Shown: piece after piece, positions 17,928-25,763 of the stretch
How the letters are laid out: every line of letters starts with the position of its first letter
How positions within the stretch are numbered: the stretch's first letter is position 1
Origin: Selenomonadales bacterium
Lineage (GTDB): Bacteria; Bacillota; Negativicutes; Sporomusales; UBA7701
NCBI GenBank assembly: GCA_029976065.1
Contig: JARKNV010000048.1
Span: forward strand, 1 to 64,000
DNA length: 64,000 nucleotides
Direction: 5' to 3'
Made by a program: the position numbers and the translations under genes
Notes under the pieces: generated by a model
Told to the model about the DNA's origin: nothing
Database searches by the model: none
The model's input: the letters and a program-made list of their open reading frames with translations, nothing else

Positions 17928-18491
17928 TTGAACTTGGCCTACGCCTTGATCGGACCGCCCTCCTGCGGCAAATCGGCCATCGCCAAGGAGCTGACCAAAT
18001 ACGGCGTCGCCGAATTCGTCAGCTACACCACCCGCCCCCCCAGGCCCGGCGAGCAGGACGGCATCGACTACCGTTTCATCGATAAGGAAACCTTCGCCAA
18101 CACCGAACTAATCGAGAAAATCACCTACTCCGGCCACTTTTACGGTCTCGGCAAAAAAGAAGTCATGGGCAAAATCGAGAAGAACCCCGTCTCCGTCGTC
18201 GGCGTCGACCGCAACGGCTTCTACCAGCTCAGAAAGCTTCTCGGCCAGCGGGTAATCTCCATCTTCATCCTCGTCGACGAACACACCATCATCGACCGCG
18301 TCATCGAACAGTGCGGCAACCCCGAGGCCGTCCAGGAAAGGATCAACTACGCCAAAGCCGCCGGCGAATTTGACGACTGGCAGATCGCCGACTACGTCGT
18401 CAAGAACACCGCCAGCCTCGAAGACGCCGTCCGTCAGGTGCTGGCGATAATGAAACTCGTCGACATCAAACCGGTGTCCGTCGCACCGTAA
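17928..18491 (+). CDS. Guanylate kinase-like protein
   Basis: A 187-residue P-loop kinase. GPPSCGKS (P-loop), SYTTRPPRPGEQDGIDYRF (GMP-binding region) and FYGLGKKEV match guanylate kinase, which phosphorylates GMP to GDP. The C-terminal half is less conserved, with no obvious rpoZ neighbour, so it may be a second, specialised copy. TTG 17928 is preferred: GGAGGTG lies six bases upstream, whereas ATG 17913 overlaps that site. Confidence 0.8.
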   Translation: MNLAYALIGPPSCGKSAIAKELTKYGVAEFVSYTTRPPRPGEQDGIDYRFIDKETFANTELIEKITYSGHFYGLGKKEVMGKIEKNPVSVVGVDRNGFYQLRKLLGQRVISIFILVDEHTIIDRVIEQCGNPEAVQERINYAKAAGEFDDWQIADYVVKNTASLEDAVRQVLAIMKLVDIKPVSVAP

Positions 18492-18616
18492 TAAAAACCA
18501 TTATTAGCAAATACTTCTACCAGAATAACCCAAAAAATGCATTCCCCCCAGAAGGTTTTTTCGATCTGGCCGCATAATAAATAACAGCATAACATCAGAT
18601 AAGGGAGGCTAAATCA

Positions 18617-19081
18617 ATGAAAGGCAACCCGAAACTCATCGAAACCCTCAACGCGCTGCTCGCCGACGAACTCACCGCCATCAACCAGTACATCGTCCAT
18701 TCCGAAATGTGCGCCAACTGGGGCTATAATCAACTTCACGACCAGTTCGAAAAACGGGCCATCAGCGAAATGAAACACGCCGAAATGCTCATCGCCCGCA
18801 TCCTCTTCCTCGAAGGCAGCCCCGTCGTCTCCAAACTCAACGACATCCACATCGGCGCCGACATCCCCAAGCAGCTCGCCAACGACCACGAAGCCGAAGA
18901 AGGCGCCATCGCCGCCTACAACGCCGCCGTCAAACTCGCCGGCGAAGTCGGCGACTTCGCCACCCGCGAAATCCTCGAGCACATCCTCCAGGACGAAGAC
19001 GCGCACATCGACAAAATCGAGGAACTGCAGGACCAGATCGGCCACATGACCCTGCCCATATTCCTCACCACTGTAAAATAG
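18617..19081 (+). CDS. bfr: Bacterioferritin
   Basis: A 154-residue iron-storage protein that forms a 24-mer shell and oxidises ferrous iron. Ferroxidase ligands are visible: Glu18, EMKHAE with Glu and His near 51-54, Glu near 94, and Glu/His in EDAHI near 127-130. The Met in EMKHAE is at the usual haem-ligand position. AAGGGAGG precedes ATG. It is a single gene with its own terminator; likely used against oxygen stress in an anaerobe. Confidence 0.95.
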   Translation: MKGNPKLIETLNALLADELTAINQYIVHSEMCANWGYNQLHDQFEKRAISEMKHAEMLIARILFLEGSPVVSKLNDIHIGADIPKQLANDHEAEEGAIAAYNAAVKLAGEVGDFATREILEHILQDEDAHIDKIEELQDQIGHMTLPIFLTTVK

Positions 19082-19110
19082 TCGGCCGTTGATACCCCCA
19101 AGCAAAACTC

Positions 19111-19142
19111 AAGCTCCCGAAGAGGCTCTTCGGGAGCTTTGC
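19111..19142 (+). terminator. Terminator of bfr
   Basis: A 13-bp perfect stem (AAGCTCCCGAAGA/TCTTCGGGAGCTT) with a three-base loop and a short T run. Confidence 0.8.
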
Positions 19143-19150
19143 CTTTGCCC

Positions 19151-19618
19151 CTAGCGGCGCAGCATGAAATGATTCGATGACGGCCGCCAGCCGTCATGTC
19201 CCAGGTAAATCTCCGCCGGCTCGGCCGCCATCCCGCCCACCATCAGGCTAAACGCCAGGTAAGTGCCGCCCATCACCTTGAAATCCAGGCCGTCCACCGC
19301 CCCCGCCGTCTGGAACTTGAACTGCAGCGTCCTCTTATTCGCATCCAGCCGGTAATGGTCCCCGTACTCCAGCTTCTTGCCGTGGACCACCGCAAAAACG
19401 CCGTCCGTCTTGATCGTCCCGCTGAACGGCGCCCGCATCGTCTCCGCGCGTACCCTCACATGCATCCCGTCGCCGTCTTGCCAAATGAAAAACCCCCGCG
19501 CCGCCCACTGCTGCATAGCCGTCGGCGCCCCCTCCACCGGCGCGTGCCAGGCCAGCGCCGTCCCCGCCGTCAGGGCCAGCACCGCCGCGAACACCAACAC
19601 CGCCGCCAGTCTCCTCAC
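19151..19618 (-). CDS. Secreted protein of unknown function
   Basis: A 155-residue protein with a signal peptide (RRLAAVLVFAAVLALTAGTALA). Start GTG 19618 follows GGAGGG by four bases. The mature part (WHAPVEGAPTAMQQWAARGFFIWQDG...HVRVRAE) looks like a small beta-rich domain, with no recognised family. It is downstream of the papain-like protease gene, in the same direction. Confidence 0.7.
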   Translation of the reverse strand: MRRLAAVLVFAAVLALTAGTALAWHAPVEGAPTAMQQWAARGFFIWQDGDGMHVRVRAETMRAPFSGTIKTDGVFAVVHGKKLEYGDHYRLDANKRTLQFKFQTAGAVDGLDFKVMGGTYLAFSLMVGGMAAEPAEIYLGHDGWRPSSNHFMLRR

Positions 19619-19697
19619 ACCAATCCCTCCCGCTCGCATTTGCTACTATACTATTTGCCCCCTCCCCCGTTTAGTACGGCCACCCCGCCCGGCGCGC

Positions 19698-19734
19698 AAA
19701 AAACCGGCAGGCCGCCTCATCAGCCGCCTGCCGG
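19698..19734 (-). terminator. Terminator of the C1 protease gene
   Basis: On the minus strand CCGGCAGGC and GCCTGCCGG pair, followed by TTTTTT. Confidence 0.85.
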
Positions 19735-19738
19735 CCCG

Positions 19739-20659
19739 TTATTCCCCCGTCAGCTCGAACTGCTGCGTATCCACCCACTCCAGGCTCAGCAGCGACCAGA
19801 AATCGAGCGCCAGCTTATTCAGCACATACTCGTACGGCAGCCAGCCGTAACCCTGCTCGCCCCAGCCCTCCCCCCACGAATTGCGGATCAAAAGCGCCCC
19901 GATCGTCGTCCTCCCGCAGCGCGTATTCGTAATCTTGCGGCCGTCGTCGTAGCCCACCGCCGCCACCGCGTGCCCCCACTGCGCCTCCTCCGCCGGGCAC
20001 GGCAGCGGGATATCCCCCGGCGCCTCCGCCGCCTCGAACGAAGCGAACCCCCAGAACCCGAACATCGCCGGCACGCCCGTCGCCAAATACTTCTTCACGC
20101 TATCCAGCACCGTTGCCGGCGCCGGATTCGTCCCCGCCGGATCGTGACTGAAATACTTCACCGCCCCCAGATCGCGGGCCAGCGAATACACAAACGCCGA
20201 CGGCTCCTCATCGAACCGCCCGCCCTTGTCCTCATACGGCCAGTACCGCTCCTCCGGCGCGCCGCACAGCACCAGCGCCCCCATCGTATTCCTCAGCCAC
20301 GCCCCCGTATCCCCCGTCACCCCCAGCAAATTGCGCGTCGTCTTATAAATGAACAGCCGCGACACATCCGCGTACTTCCCGAACGCGCGGCGCTCGAAAT
20401 ACTCCACCACCCCCGCCGCCGCATTCGCCGTGCACGACCCCAGCGACCCCTGGTCATCCACCGGCGCACACCACTCCCGCAGGTCCACCATCGCCGGCAG
20501 CGTCCTCACGATCCCCGGCGCCACCCTGAGCCGCTTCGTCAGCTCCCGCACCTCCGCATGCCCCTCCCCGTAATCCCGCAGATCGGGCCGCGGCGGCAGC
20601 CAGCCCGTCCCTGCCGTCCTTCCCCCCTTCAGCGTCATCCGGCCATACATATTATACAT
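19739..20659 (-). CDS. C1 (papain-like) cysteine protease
   Basis: A 306-residue protein of the C1A family. Gln and Cys are in DDQGSLGSCTANA, the catalytic His in WGHAVAAVGYDDG, and Asn in LIRNSWGEGWGEQGYGWLP, so the site is complete. There is no signal peptide or long propeptide, so it is probably intracellular or exported by another route; some bacterial members coat spores or surfaces. ATG 20659 lies eight bases after GGGAGGG; a longer frame starts at 20731. It has its own terminator. Confidence 0.85.
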   Translation of the reverse strand: MYNMYGRMTLKGGRTAGTGWLPPRPDLRDYGEGHAEVRELTKRLRVAPGIVRTLPAMVDLREWCAPVDDQGSLGSCTANAAAGVVEYFERRAFGKYADVSRLFIYKTTRNLLGVTGDTGAWLRNTMGALVLCGAPEERYWPYEDKGGRFDEEPSAFVYSLARDLGAVKYFSHDPAGTNPAPATVLDSVKKYLATGVPAMFGFWGFASFEAAEAPGDIPLPCPAEEAQWGHAVAAVGYDDGRKITNTRCGRTTIGALLIRNSWGEGWGEQGYGWLPYEYVLNKLALDFWSLLSLEWVDTQQFELTGE

Positions 20660-20904
20660 ATCCATCACCCTCCCAGCATTAAGCGGCCGGCACTCGGGCC
20701 GCAGCCGTTTCTTTATGTTAACATATGCCATCCGCCGCCGTTATGTTCCTCCACCCGCCTTCCCGCGACCCGCCCGGAAATTTCCTTGTCGGCAGGATAA
20801 ACCTCGCAAACGTCGAAAGCCTTCCATATATATTCACAATTCTGCCGATATTTCCCCAAAATCGACCGTTTTTGTCGAAAATTCACCTTGATAGGGGGGC
20901 AAAA

Positions 20905-21750
20905 ATGTCCGCCGCCCATAATGCCCTGCTCGCCCTCGCCCTCGGCGCCCTCCTCGTAGCCGGCTGCTCCGCCCCCGCCAAACCCGACGGTGCCGTCAAA
21001 CCGGCTCCCGTCGCCAAATTCCTCGTCGCCGGCTCCGGCACCAACCTGCCCATCACCGCCAAACTCGCCGACGCCTACAACAAAAACCACGGCGGCAGCG
21101 TCGACATACCCAAAAGCATCGGCACCGACGGCGCCGTCAAAGCCGTCCAGAGCGGCGCTCTCGAGCTCGGCCTCGCCTCCCGCCCCCTCACCGCCGACGA
21201 AAAAGCCTCCGGCCTCAAAGAAATCCCCTACGCCCGCGTCGCCATAATCTTCGCCGCCCACCCCGGCGTCCACGACACCAACGTCACCCTCGCCGACATC
21301 GTCCGAATCCATCGGGGCGTCAAAACAACCTGGAGCGACGGCAAACCCATCGTCGTCCTCATCCGCGGCCTGCACGACAGCTCCAACCAAACCCTCTTCC
21401 CGCTCATCCCCGGCTTTGCCGACGCCATAAAAGAATCCCTCGACAAAAAACGCTGGCAGGTAATGTACCACGACATCGACATGGCCGAAAGCCTCCGCAT
21501 CAAACAAGGCGCCTTCGGCCACACCGACTCCACCGAAATCAAAATCAACGGCGGCATCAAACCACTAGCCGTCGGCGGCGTCGCTCCCACCGACGACAAC
21601 ATCAGAACCGGCCGCTACCCCTACGTCAAACCCCTCTCCTTCATCTACAAAGGCGCCCTCACCGACCGGGCCAAAGCCTTCACAGCCTTCGCCGCCTCCC
21701 CCGAAGGGCAGGCCATCATCTCCGCCAACGGCGGCACTCCGCAGCAATAG
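20905..21750 (+). CDS. PstS-like substrate-binding lipoprotein
   Basis: A 281-residue periplasmic binding protein of the phosphate (PstS) superfamily. The lipobox LVAGC gives a lipid-bearing Cys near residue 21. The pocket motif GSGTNLPITAKLADAY and the ending FAASPEGQAII are typical. No pst permease genes follow; instead a GGDEF/HD-GYP gene begins 11 bp downstream, so this protein probably senses an anion for a signalling partner rather than feeding a transporter. ATG 20905 follows AGGGGGG. Confidence 0.85.
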   Translation: MSAAHNALLALALGALLVAGCSAPAKPDGAVKPAPVAKFLVAGSGTNLPITAKLADAYNKNHGGSVDIPKSIGTDGAVKAVQSGALELGLASRPLTADEKASGLKEIPYARVAIIFAAHPGVHDTNVTLADIVRIHRGVKTTWSDGKPIVVLIRGLHDSSNQTLFPLIPGFADAIKESLDKKRWQVMYHDIDMAESLRIKQGAFGHTDSTEIKINGGIKPLAVGGVAPTDDNIRTGRYPYVKPLSFIYKGALTDRAKAFTAFAASPEGQAIISANGGTPQQ

Positions 21751-21761
21751 GTGATAAACAA

Positions 21762-23576
21762 GTGATCGACCGCATCGGCTTCTCCCGGCAATTCGCCAAT
21801 CGAATGCGCTTCCTCGCGGTGGTGGTATGGGCCATCATCAGCGTTGCCATGCCCTTCACCTACCTCATCCTCAGCTACGCCGACCGGGACCGGGCGTCCG
21901 ACCTGCGCGGCGAACTCCTCGCCGACGGCATCCTCCTCTCCATCCGCGACAACCCCGAACTCTGGTACTTTGACATCCCCCGCTTCCTCGAAGTCGGCCA
22001 CCGCGTTCCCGAAGCCGAGCCCGTCATATCCCTCCGCGTATACACCGCCGAAGGCTTTCTCGCCTACGAAGCCACCCCCGGCCCCCAGGCCTTCCTCAGC
22101 ATGACCACCCGCACCCCCATCATCTACAACAGCCACGTCTACGGCTACCTTGACATCGCCGAAAGCGTCGACGCCCTCTTCCTCTCCTCCCTCCTCGCCT
22201 TCGGCATGTTCTGCCTCCTCGGCGCCGTCCTCGCCTACGCCGTCTACCGTTACCCCGTCCGCATCGTCGTCGCCGCCGAACGCAAAATCTTCGGCGTCTT
22301 CGACGAACTCGAAACCTCCCGCGACCACCTGCGCCAGCTCGCCAACCGCGACGCCAAAACCCGCCTCTTCAACACCTCCTACATGAACGACCAGCTCAAC
22401 GCCGAAATCGGGCGCACTGCCGCCGGCGGCCCGCCCTTCTCCGTCCTCATGTTCGACATCGACCACTTCAAAAAATACAACGACCGTCACGGCCACCTCC
22501 AAGGCGACGTCCTCCTCACCCAGCTCGCCGAACTCCTCTCCCGCCTCACCCGCGAAAGCGACACCCTCGGGCGCTTCGGCGGCGAAGAATTCCTCCTCAT
22601 CATGCGCAACGCCGGCGAAGAAGCCGCCCGCGACGCCGCCGCCCGCCTCCAGCTCGCCGTCTCCACCCACGGCTTCCCCGGCGAAGACAGCCAGCCCGGC
22701 GGCCGCCTCACCGTCAGCATCGGCATCGTCGCCTACCGTCCCGGCATGACCGCCGAACAAATGATCCGCCACGCCGACGGCGCCATGTACGCCGCCAAAG
22801 AAGCCGGCCGCAACCAAATCTGCATCAGCGACGGCCAAGCCATCACCCGCGAAGGCGAAAAAATCATCCGCGTCGCCGACCTCGCCTTCACCAGCCAAAC
22901 CATCGGCCAAATGCTCGAAAAACTCGACCACTCCTCCCGCCGCCAGATCCCCTCCGCCCACGTCTCCACCCTCCTGGGCTTCCTCAAAGCCCTCGACTCG
23001 CGGGAAAACGACATCGCCCAGCACTCCCTCCTCGTCAACAAAATCGCCATGTCCATCGGCCGGAACATGAACCTCACCGAAAAAGAACTCCTCCAGCTCA
23101 ACTGGGGCACCCTCCTCCACGACATCGGCCTCCTCGCCATCGCCGACAACATCCTCCTCAAACCCGGCCCCCTCACCCCCGAAGAATACGACGCCGTCAA
23201 ACTCCATCCCACCTTCGGCTACGACCTCCTCAAAAACAACGACTACCTCGACGCCGCCAGCAAAATCGTCCTCTACCACCACGAACGCTGGGACGGGGAC
23301 GGTTACCCATACGGCCTCAAAGGCACCCAGATACCCTACCTCGCGCGCATCTGCGCCGTCGCCGACGCCGCCGCCGCCATGGCCGAAGACCGGCCCTACC
23401 GCAAAGCCCTCTCCCCCGCAGCCATCGTCGCCGAAATCCGGCGCAACGCCCAAACCCAGTTCGACCCCGGCATCGTCGCCGTCTTCGGCATCCTCGCCTC
23501 CTGCGTCCTCCCCGCCGTCGCCGACGCCCGCCAAATGCGCGACGTAAAAAACAAAAAAACAGTCCCCGGGGCCTGA
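21762..23576 (+). CDS. GGDEF plus HD-GYP c-di-GMP enzyme with sensor region
   Basis: A 604-residue inner-membrane protein. Two membrane segments (about 18-38 and 140-162) bracket an extracytoplasmic sensor of about 100 residues. A GGDEF domain (FDIDHFKKYNDRHGH, FGGEEF) and then an HD-GYP domain (LLHDIG, HHERWDGDGYPYGLKG) follow; both look active, so it may make and break c-di-GMP. GTG 21762 is used, with AGGTGA seven bases upstream, 11 bp after the PstS-like gene. The pair probably forms a ligand-sensing unit. Confidence 0.92.
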   Translation: MIDRIGFSRQFANRMRFLAVVVWAIISVAMPFTYLILSYADRDRASDLRGELLADGILLSIRDNPELWYFDIPRFLEVGHRVPEAEPVISLRVYTAEGFLAYEATPGPQAFLSMTTRTPIIYNSHVYGYLDIAESVDALFLSSLLAFGMFCLLGAVLAYAVYRYPVRIVVAAERKIFGVFDELETSRDHLRQLANRDAKTRLFNTSYMNDQLNAEIGRTAAGGPPFSVLMFDIDHFKKYNDRHGHLQGDVLLTQLAELLSRLTRESDTLGRFGGEEFLLIMRNAGEEAARDAAARLQLAVSTHGFPGEDSQPGGRLTVSIGIVAYRPGMTAEQMIRHADGAMYAAKEAGRNQICISDGQAITREGEKIIRVADLAFTSQTIGQMLEKLDHSSRRQIPSAHVSTLLGFLKALDSRENDIAQHSLLVNKIAMSIGRNMNLTEKELLQLNWGTLLHDIGLLAIADNILLKPGPLTPEEYDAVKLHPTFGYDLLKNNDYLDAASKIVLYHHERWDGDGYPYGLKGTQIPYLARICAVADAAAAMAEDRPYRKALSPAAIVAEIRRNAQTQFDPGIVAVFGILASCVLPAVADARQMRDVKNKKTVPGA

Positions 23577-23599
23577 GCCCGCGGGGACCTTCTTTTTTT
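23562..23599 (+). terminator. Terminator overlapping the stop codon
   Basis: GTCCCCG...CGGGGAC with an inner GGGC/GCCC stem is followed by T7. The stop TGA (23574-23576) lies within the stem-loop. Confidence 0.8.
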
Positions 23600-23619
23600 G
23601 CCTATTCCCGATCGTTTCC

Positions 23620-24420
23620 CTATTTTTTCGTCGCCTTCACCACAACCCCCTTGCCGTCGAACTCCACCTCCGTCCCGGCCTCATAAACCTTCTTGGCGAT
23701 AACGTCAGACGCGAACTTGTTGAACCCGGGCAGCTTCGTATCGTTATGCAGCGTGCCCATCAGCACCTCGCCCTTCTCGTTGAGCTTCACCGGCTTCCTG
23801 CCCACAAACTCCACATATCCCGGGCACGCCGTGCCGTCCCGGAAATTATCCTTCAGCAGCTCCTGCCAGCCCACCGGCCGCAGATAACTGTCGTCGTTAA
23901 GCGTGCAGCTCGCCAGCATCCCGTTCCTGTGAAAACTGATCTCGCCGTCGGCAACCGAAATATGATTCGAATAATTCAGCATGATGCTCTGGTTGGCGCC
24001 GTCGATCGTCCCGAATACAACCTCGCCCCTGTCGTTGAACACTATCCTCGTATCGCCCTTGAAGCGGAGGACCCTGTAGCGCGGCCCCGTCTCGATATAC
24101 ATCGGCACATACATCGGCACCGTCGGCGTATAAGACGGCTTCACGGCCTCCTGGGCCTTACCCGTCTCATACGGCAGGCTGATGCCCTCCGCCAGCGTCC
24201 CCTCCAGCACCTCGCCGTACTCGTTCAGCGTCACCGTCGTCCCCTTCTTGAACATCGGTATCTCGCCCCGCATCGCCACGATCACCCCCGGCGGCGTAAT
24301 CCGCGTATTCTCCGCCAGCGTCATCGCAACCTGCGCCGCCTCGGCCCCCGCGTTCCCGCCCAGGACCAGCAGCACCGCCAGCGCCGCCCCCGTCAGCACC
24401 CGTGAAAAAACAGCACCCAC
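23620..24420 (-). CDS. Secreted protein with repeated NxxGEVxxGTL motif
   Basis: A 266-residue protein with a signal peptide (cleavage near AEAA, about residue 29). Five short repeats are visible: LNEYGEVLEGTL, FNDRGEVVFGTI, FHRNGMLASCTL, LNEKGEVLMGTL and FDGKGVVVKAT. This spacing recalls MORN- or WG-like beta-hairpin repeats. No enzyme motif is seen. It stands alone on the minus strand, downstream of the GGDEF/HD-GYP gene in convergent orientation. Function unknown. Confidence 0.75.
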   Translation of the reverse strand: MGAVFSRVLTGAALAVLLVLGGNAGAEAAQVAMTLAENTRITPPGVIVAMRGEIPMFKKGTTVTLNEYGEVLEGTLAEGISLPYETGKAQEAVKPSYTPTVPMYVPMYIETGPRYRVLRFKGDTRIVFNDRGEVVFGTIDGANQSIMLNYSNHISVADGEISFHRNGMLASCTLNDDSYLRPVGWQELLKDNFRDGTACPGYVEFVGRKPVKLNEKGEVLMGTLHNDTKLPGFNKFASDVIAKKVYEAGTEVEFDGKGVVVKATKK

Positions 24421-24554
24421 AACAACCCCTCCGTTTCCTTGTCAGCTAACAATATATGCAAATTCTCCGGGCGGCACCTATTTCCTCCCCCGGTTCGCCG
24501 CCGCAAAAGGAAAAAGCCTGCCGGCTCGCAACTTTTATAAACTTCCCGGCACAA

Positions 24555-24582
24555 CAAAAAAGCTTACGGACAATCCGCAAGC
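24555..24582 (-). terminator. Terminator of hlyIII-type gene
   Basis: On the minus strand GCTTGCGGA and TCCGTAAGC pair, followed by TTTTTT. Confidence 0.8.
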
Positions 24583-24622
24583 CTTCGTTCCTCCCAACTC
24601 CTATGCAACTCCTGCACCTCTT

Positions 24623-25312
24623 CTATAGCCAGATACGGAATACTGCCGAATAGACCGGAGAATTAATAGGCAAAACAAACCAGAGAATAGTTATAAAATG
24701 GCACAAACTTCCCCCGAGCACAAAAAGATGCCAGATCGTATGATTAAACGAAAGTCTACGGCAAAGATAGAAAAAAGCGCCAATCGTGTATAAAAGACCG
24801 CCAGCCACCAACCAGTAAAGACCTGCAACAGGCAACGCCGCAGCAATGGGCCTGATAAAGAAAATAATTAACCAGCCCATAACTATATAACATATGGTTG
24901 AAAACACTTTGAACCGTTTTACGAATAAAATCTGCTGGGTAATCCCGATTAATGCCAATCCCCAGACTATTCCGAAGACAGTCCACCCCAACGTCCCCTG
25001 TAATATAACGAGGCAAAACGGGGTATAGGTTCCGGCAATCAACAGGTAAATAGCAGCATGGTCACAGATTTTAAAAATATATTTGACCTTCTCGTTTCTG
25101 AAGCTGTGATATAGCGTAGACGCCAGATACAATAGCAGCAACGAAGTTCCATATATGCTGAAACTGATGCGATGCCAAATGTTGCCGTACAAATAAGCAG
25201 CAACCATCAGGGCCACAAGTCCTGCCATTGATAATGTTGCCCCGACGCCATGGGTTATAGCGTTCAGTATTTCCTCCAGCCTGTCGCGGCTTGAAGTTAA
25301 AGTCGACACCAC
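24623..25312 (-). CDS. Hemolysin III / PAQR-family membrane protein
   Basis: A 229-residue protein with seven hydrophobic helices. Family landmarks: EILNAITHGVGA, STLYHSF, DHAAIYLLIAGTYTP and HTIWHLFVLGGSLCHF, which carry the His residues thought to bind zinc. The family includes HlyIII and YqfA; its physiological role in bacteria is unclear. It starts with GTG 25312 behind AGAAGGGG. It is AT-richer than its neighbours. Confidence 0.9.
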   Translation of the reverse strand: MVSTLTSSRDRLEEILNAITHGVGATLSMAGLVALMVAAYLYGNIWHRISFSIYGTSLLLLYLASTLYHSFRNEKVKYIFKICDHAAIYLLIAGTYTPFCLVILQGTLGWTVFGIVWGLALIGITQQILFVKRFKVFSTICYIVMGWLIIFFIRPIAAALPVAGLYWLVAGGLLYTIGAFFYLCRRLSFNHTIWHLFVLGGSLCHFITILWFVLPINSPVYSAVFRIWL

Positions 25313-25442
25313 TAGCCCCTTCTCCCTGAACTGATCTCATCTCTAATTATGATTATAACATTAATAAAGCAAAAAAATACCCCCACCTTTCAGCCAGGCT
25401 ATCTCGCGATCAGCTCGCCTGTCTGCGGGCTACTTCTTGACA

Positions 25443-25473
25443 CAAAAAAAGCCTACAAGTCCAGCTTGTAGGC
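25443..25473 (-). terminator. Terminator of the tRNA-Leu pair
   Basis: GCCTACAAG and CTTGTAGGC pair, followed on the minus strand by TTTTTTT. Confidence 0.9.
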
Positions 25474-25486
25474 CTTCATTTTCCTA

Positions 25487-25572
25487 TGGTGCGGTCGAGT
25501 GGATTTGAACCACCACGAGGTTGCCCCCGCCAGCCCCTCAAGCTGGTGCGTCTGCCGTTCCGCCACGACCGC
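25487..25572 (-). tRNA. tRNA-Leu (GAG)
   Basis: 86 bases including an encoded CCA. Acceptor GCGGTCG/CGACCGC, a long variable arm typical of tRNA-Leu, and an anticodon stem CCAGC/GCTGG with loop TTGAGGG giving anticodon GAG. Confidence 0.97.
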
Positions 25573-25599
25573 ATGATCAAAAAAACCTATTAAATTAAG

Positions 25600-25685
25600 T
25601 GGTGCGGTCGAGTGGATTTGAACCACCACGAGGTTGCCCCCACTAGCTCCTGAGGCTAGCGCGTCTGCCGTTCCGCCACGACCGC
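25600..25685 (-). tRNA. tRNA-Leu (CAG)
   Basis: 86 bases including an encoded CCA. It is nearly identical to the neighbouring tRNA except for the anticodon arm (CTAGC/GCTAG, loop CTCAGGA), giving anticodon CAG. The pair lies 27 bp apart and arose by tandem duplication. Confidence 0.97.
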
Positions 25686-25763
25686 ATTTTCACAATTGTG
25701 CCGCCATTTTCGGCGACAAAATTATCTTACCACAAGCCCCCGTCCCAGTCAATACCTCAGTTG

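Noticed and set aside
19196-20800. Long open frame antisense to the protease and secreted-protein genes (534 codons)
   Set aside because: It is Arg/Pro/His-rich without any domain, and exists only because GC-rich coding DNA leaves the opposite strand open. The same applies to 9194-10207, 11592-13550, 13679-15451, 15552-17282, 21645-23534, 25698-27476, 46834-48780, 50695-52488 and 53508-55490.
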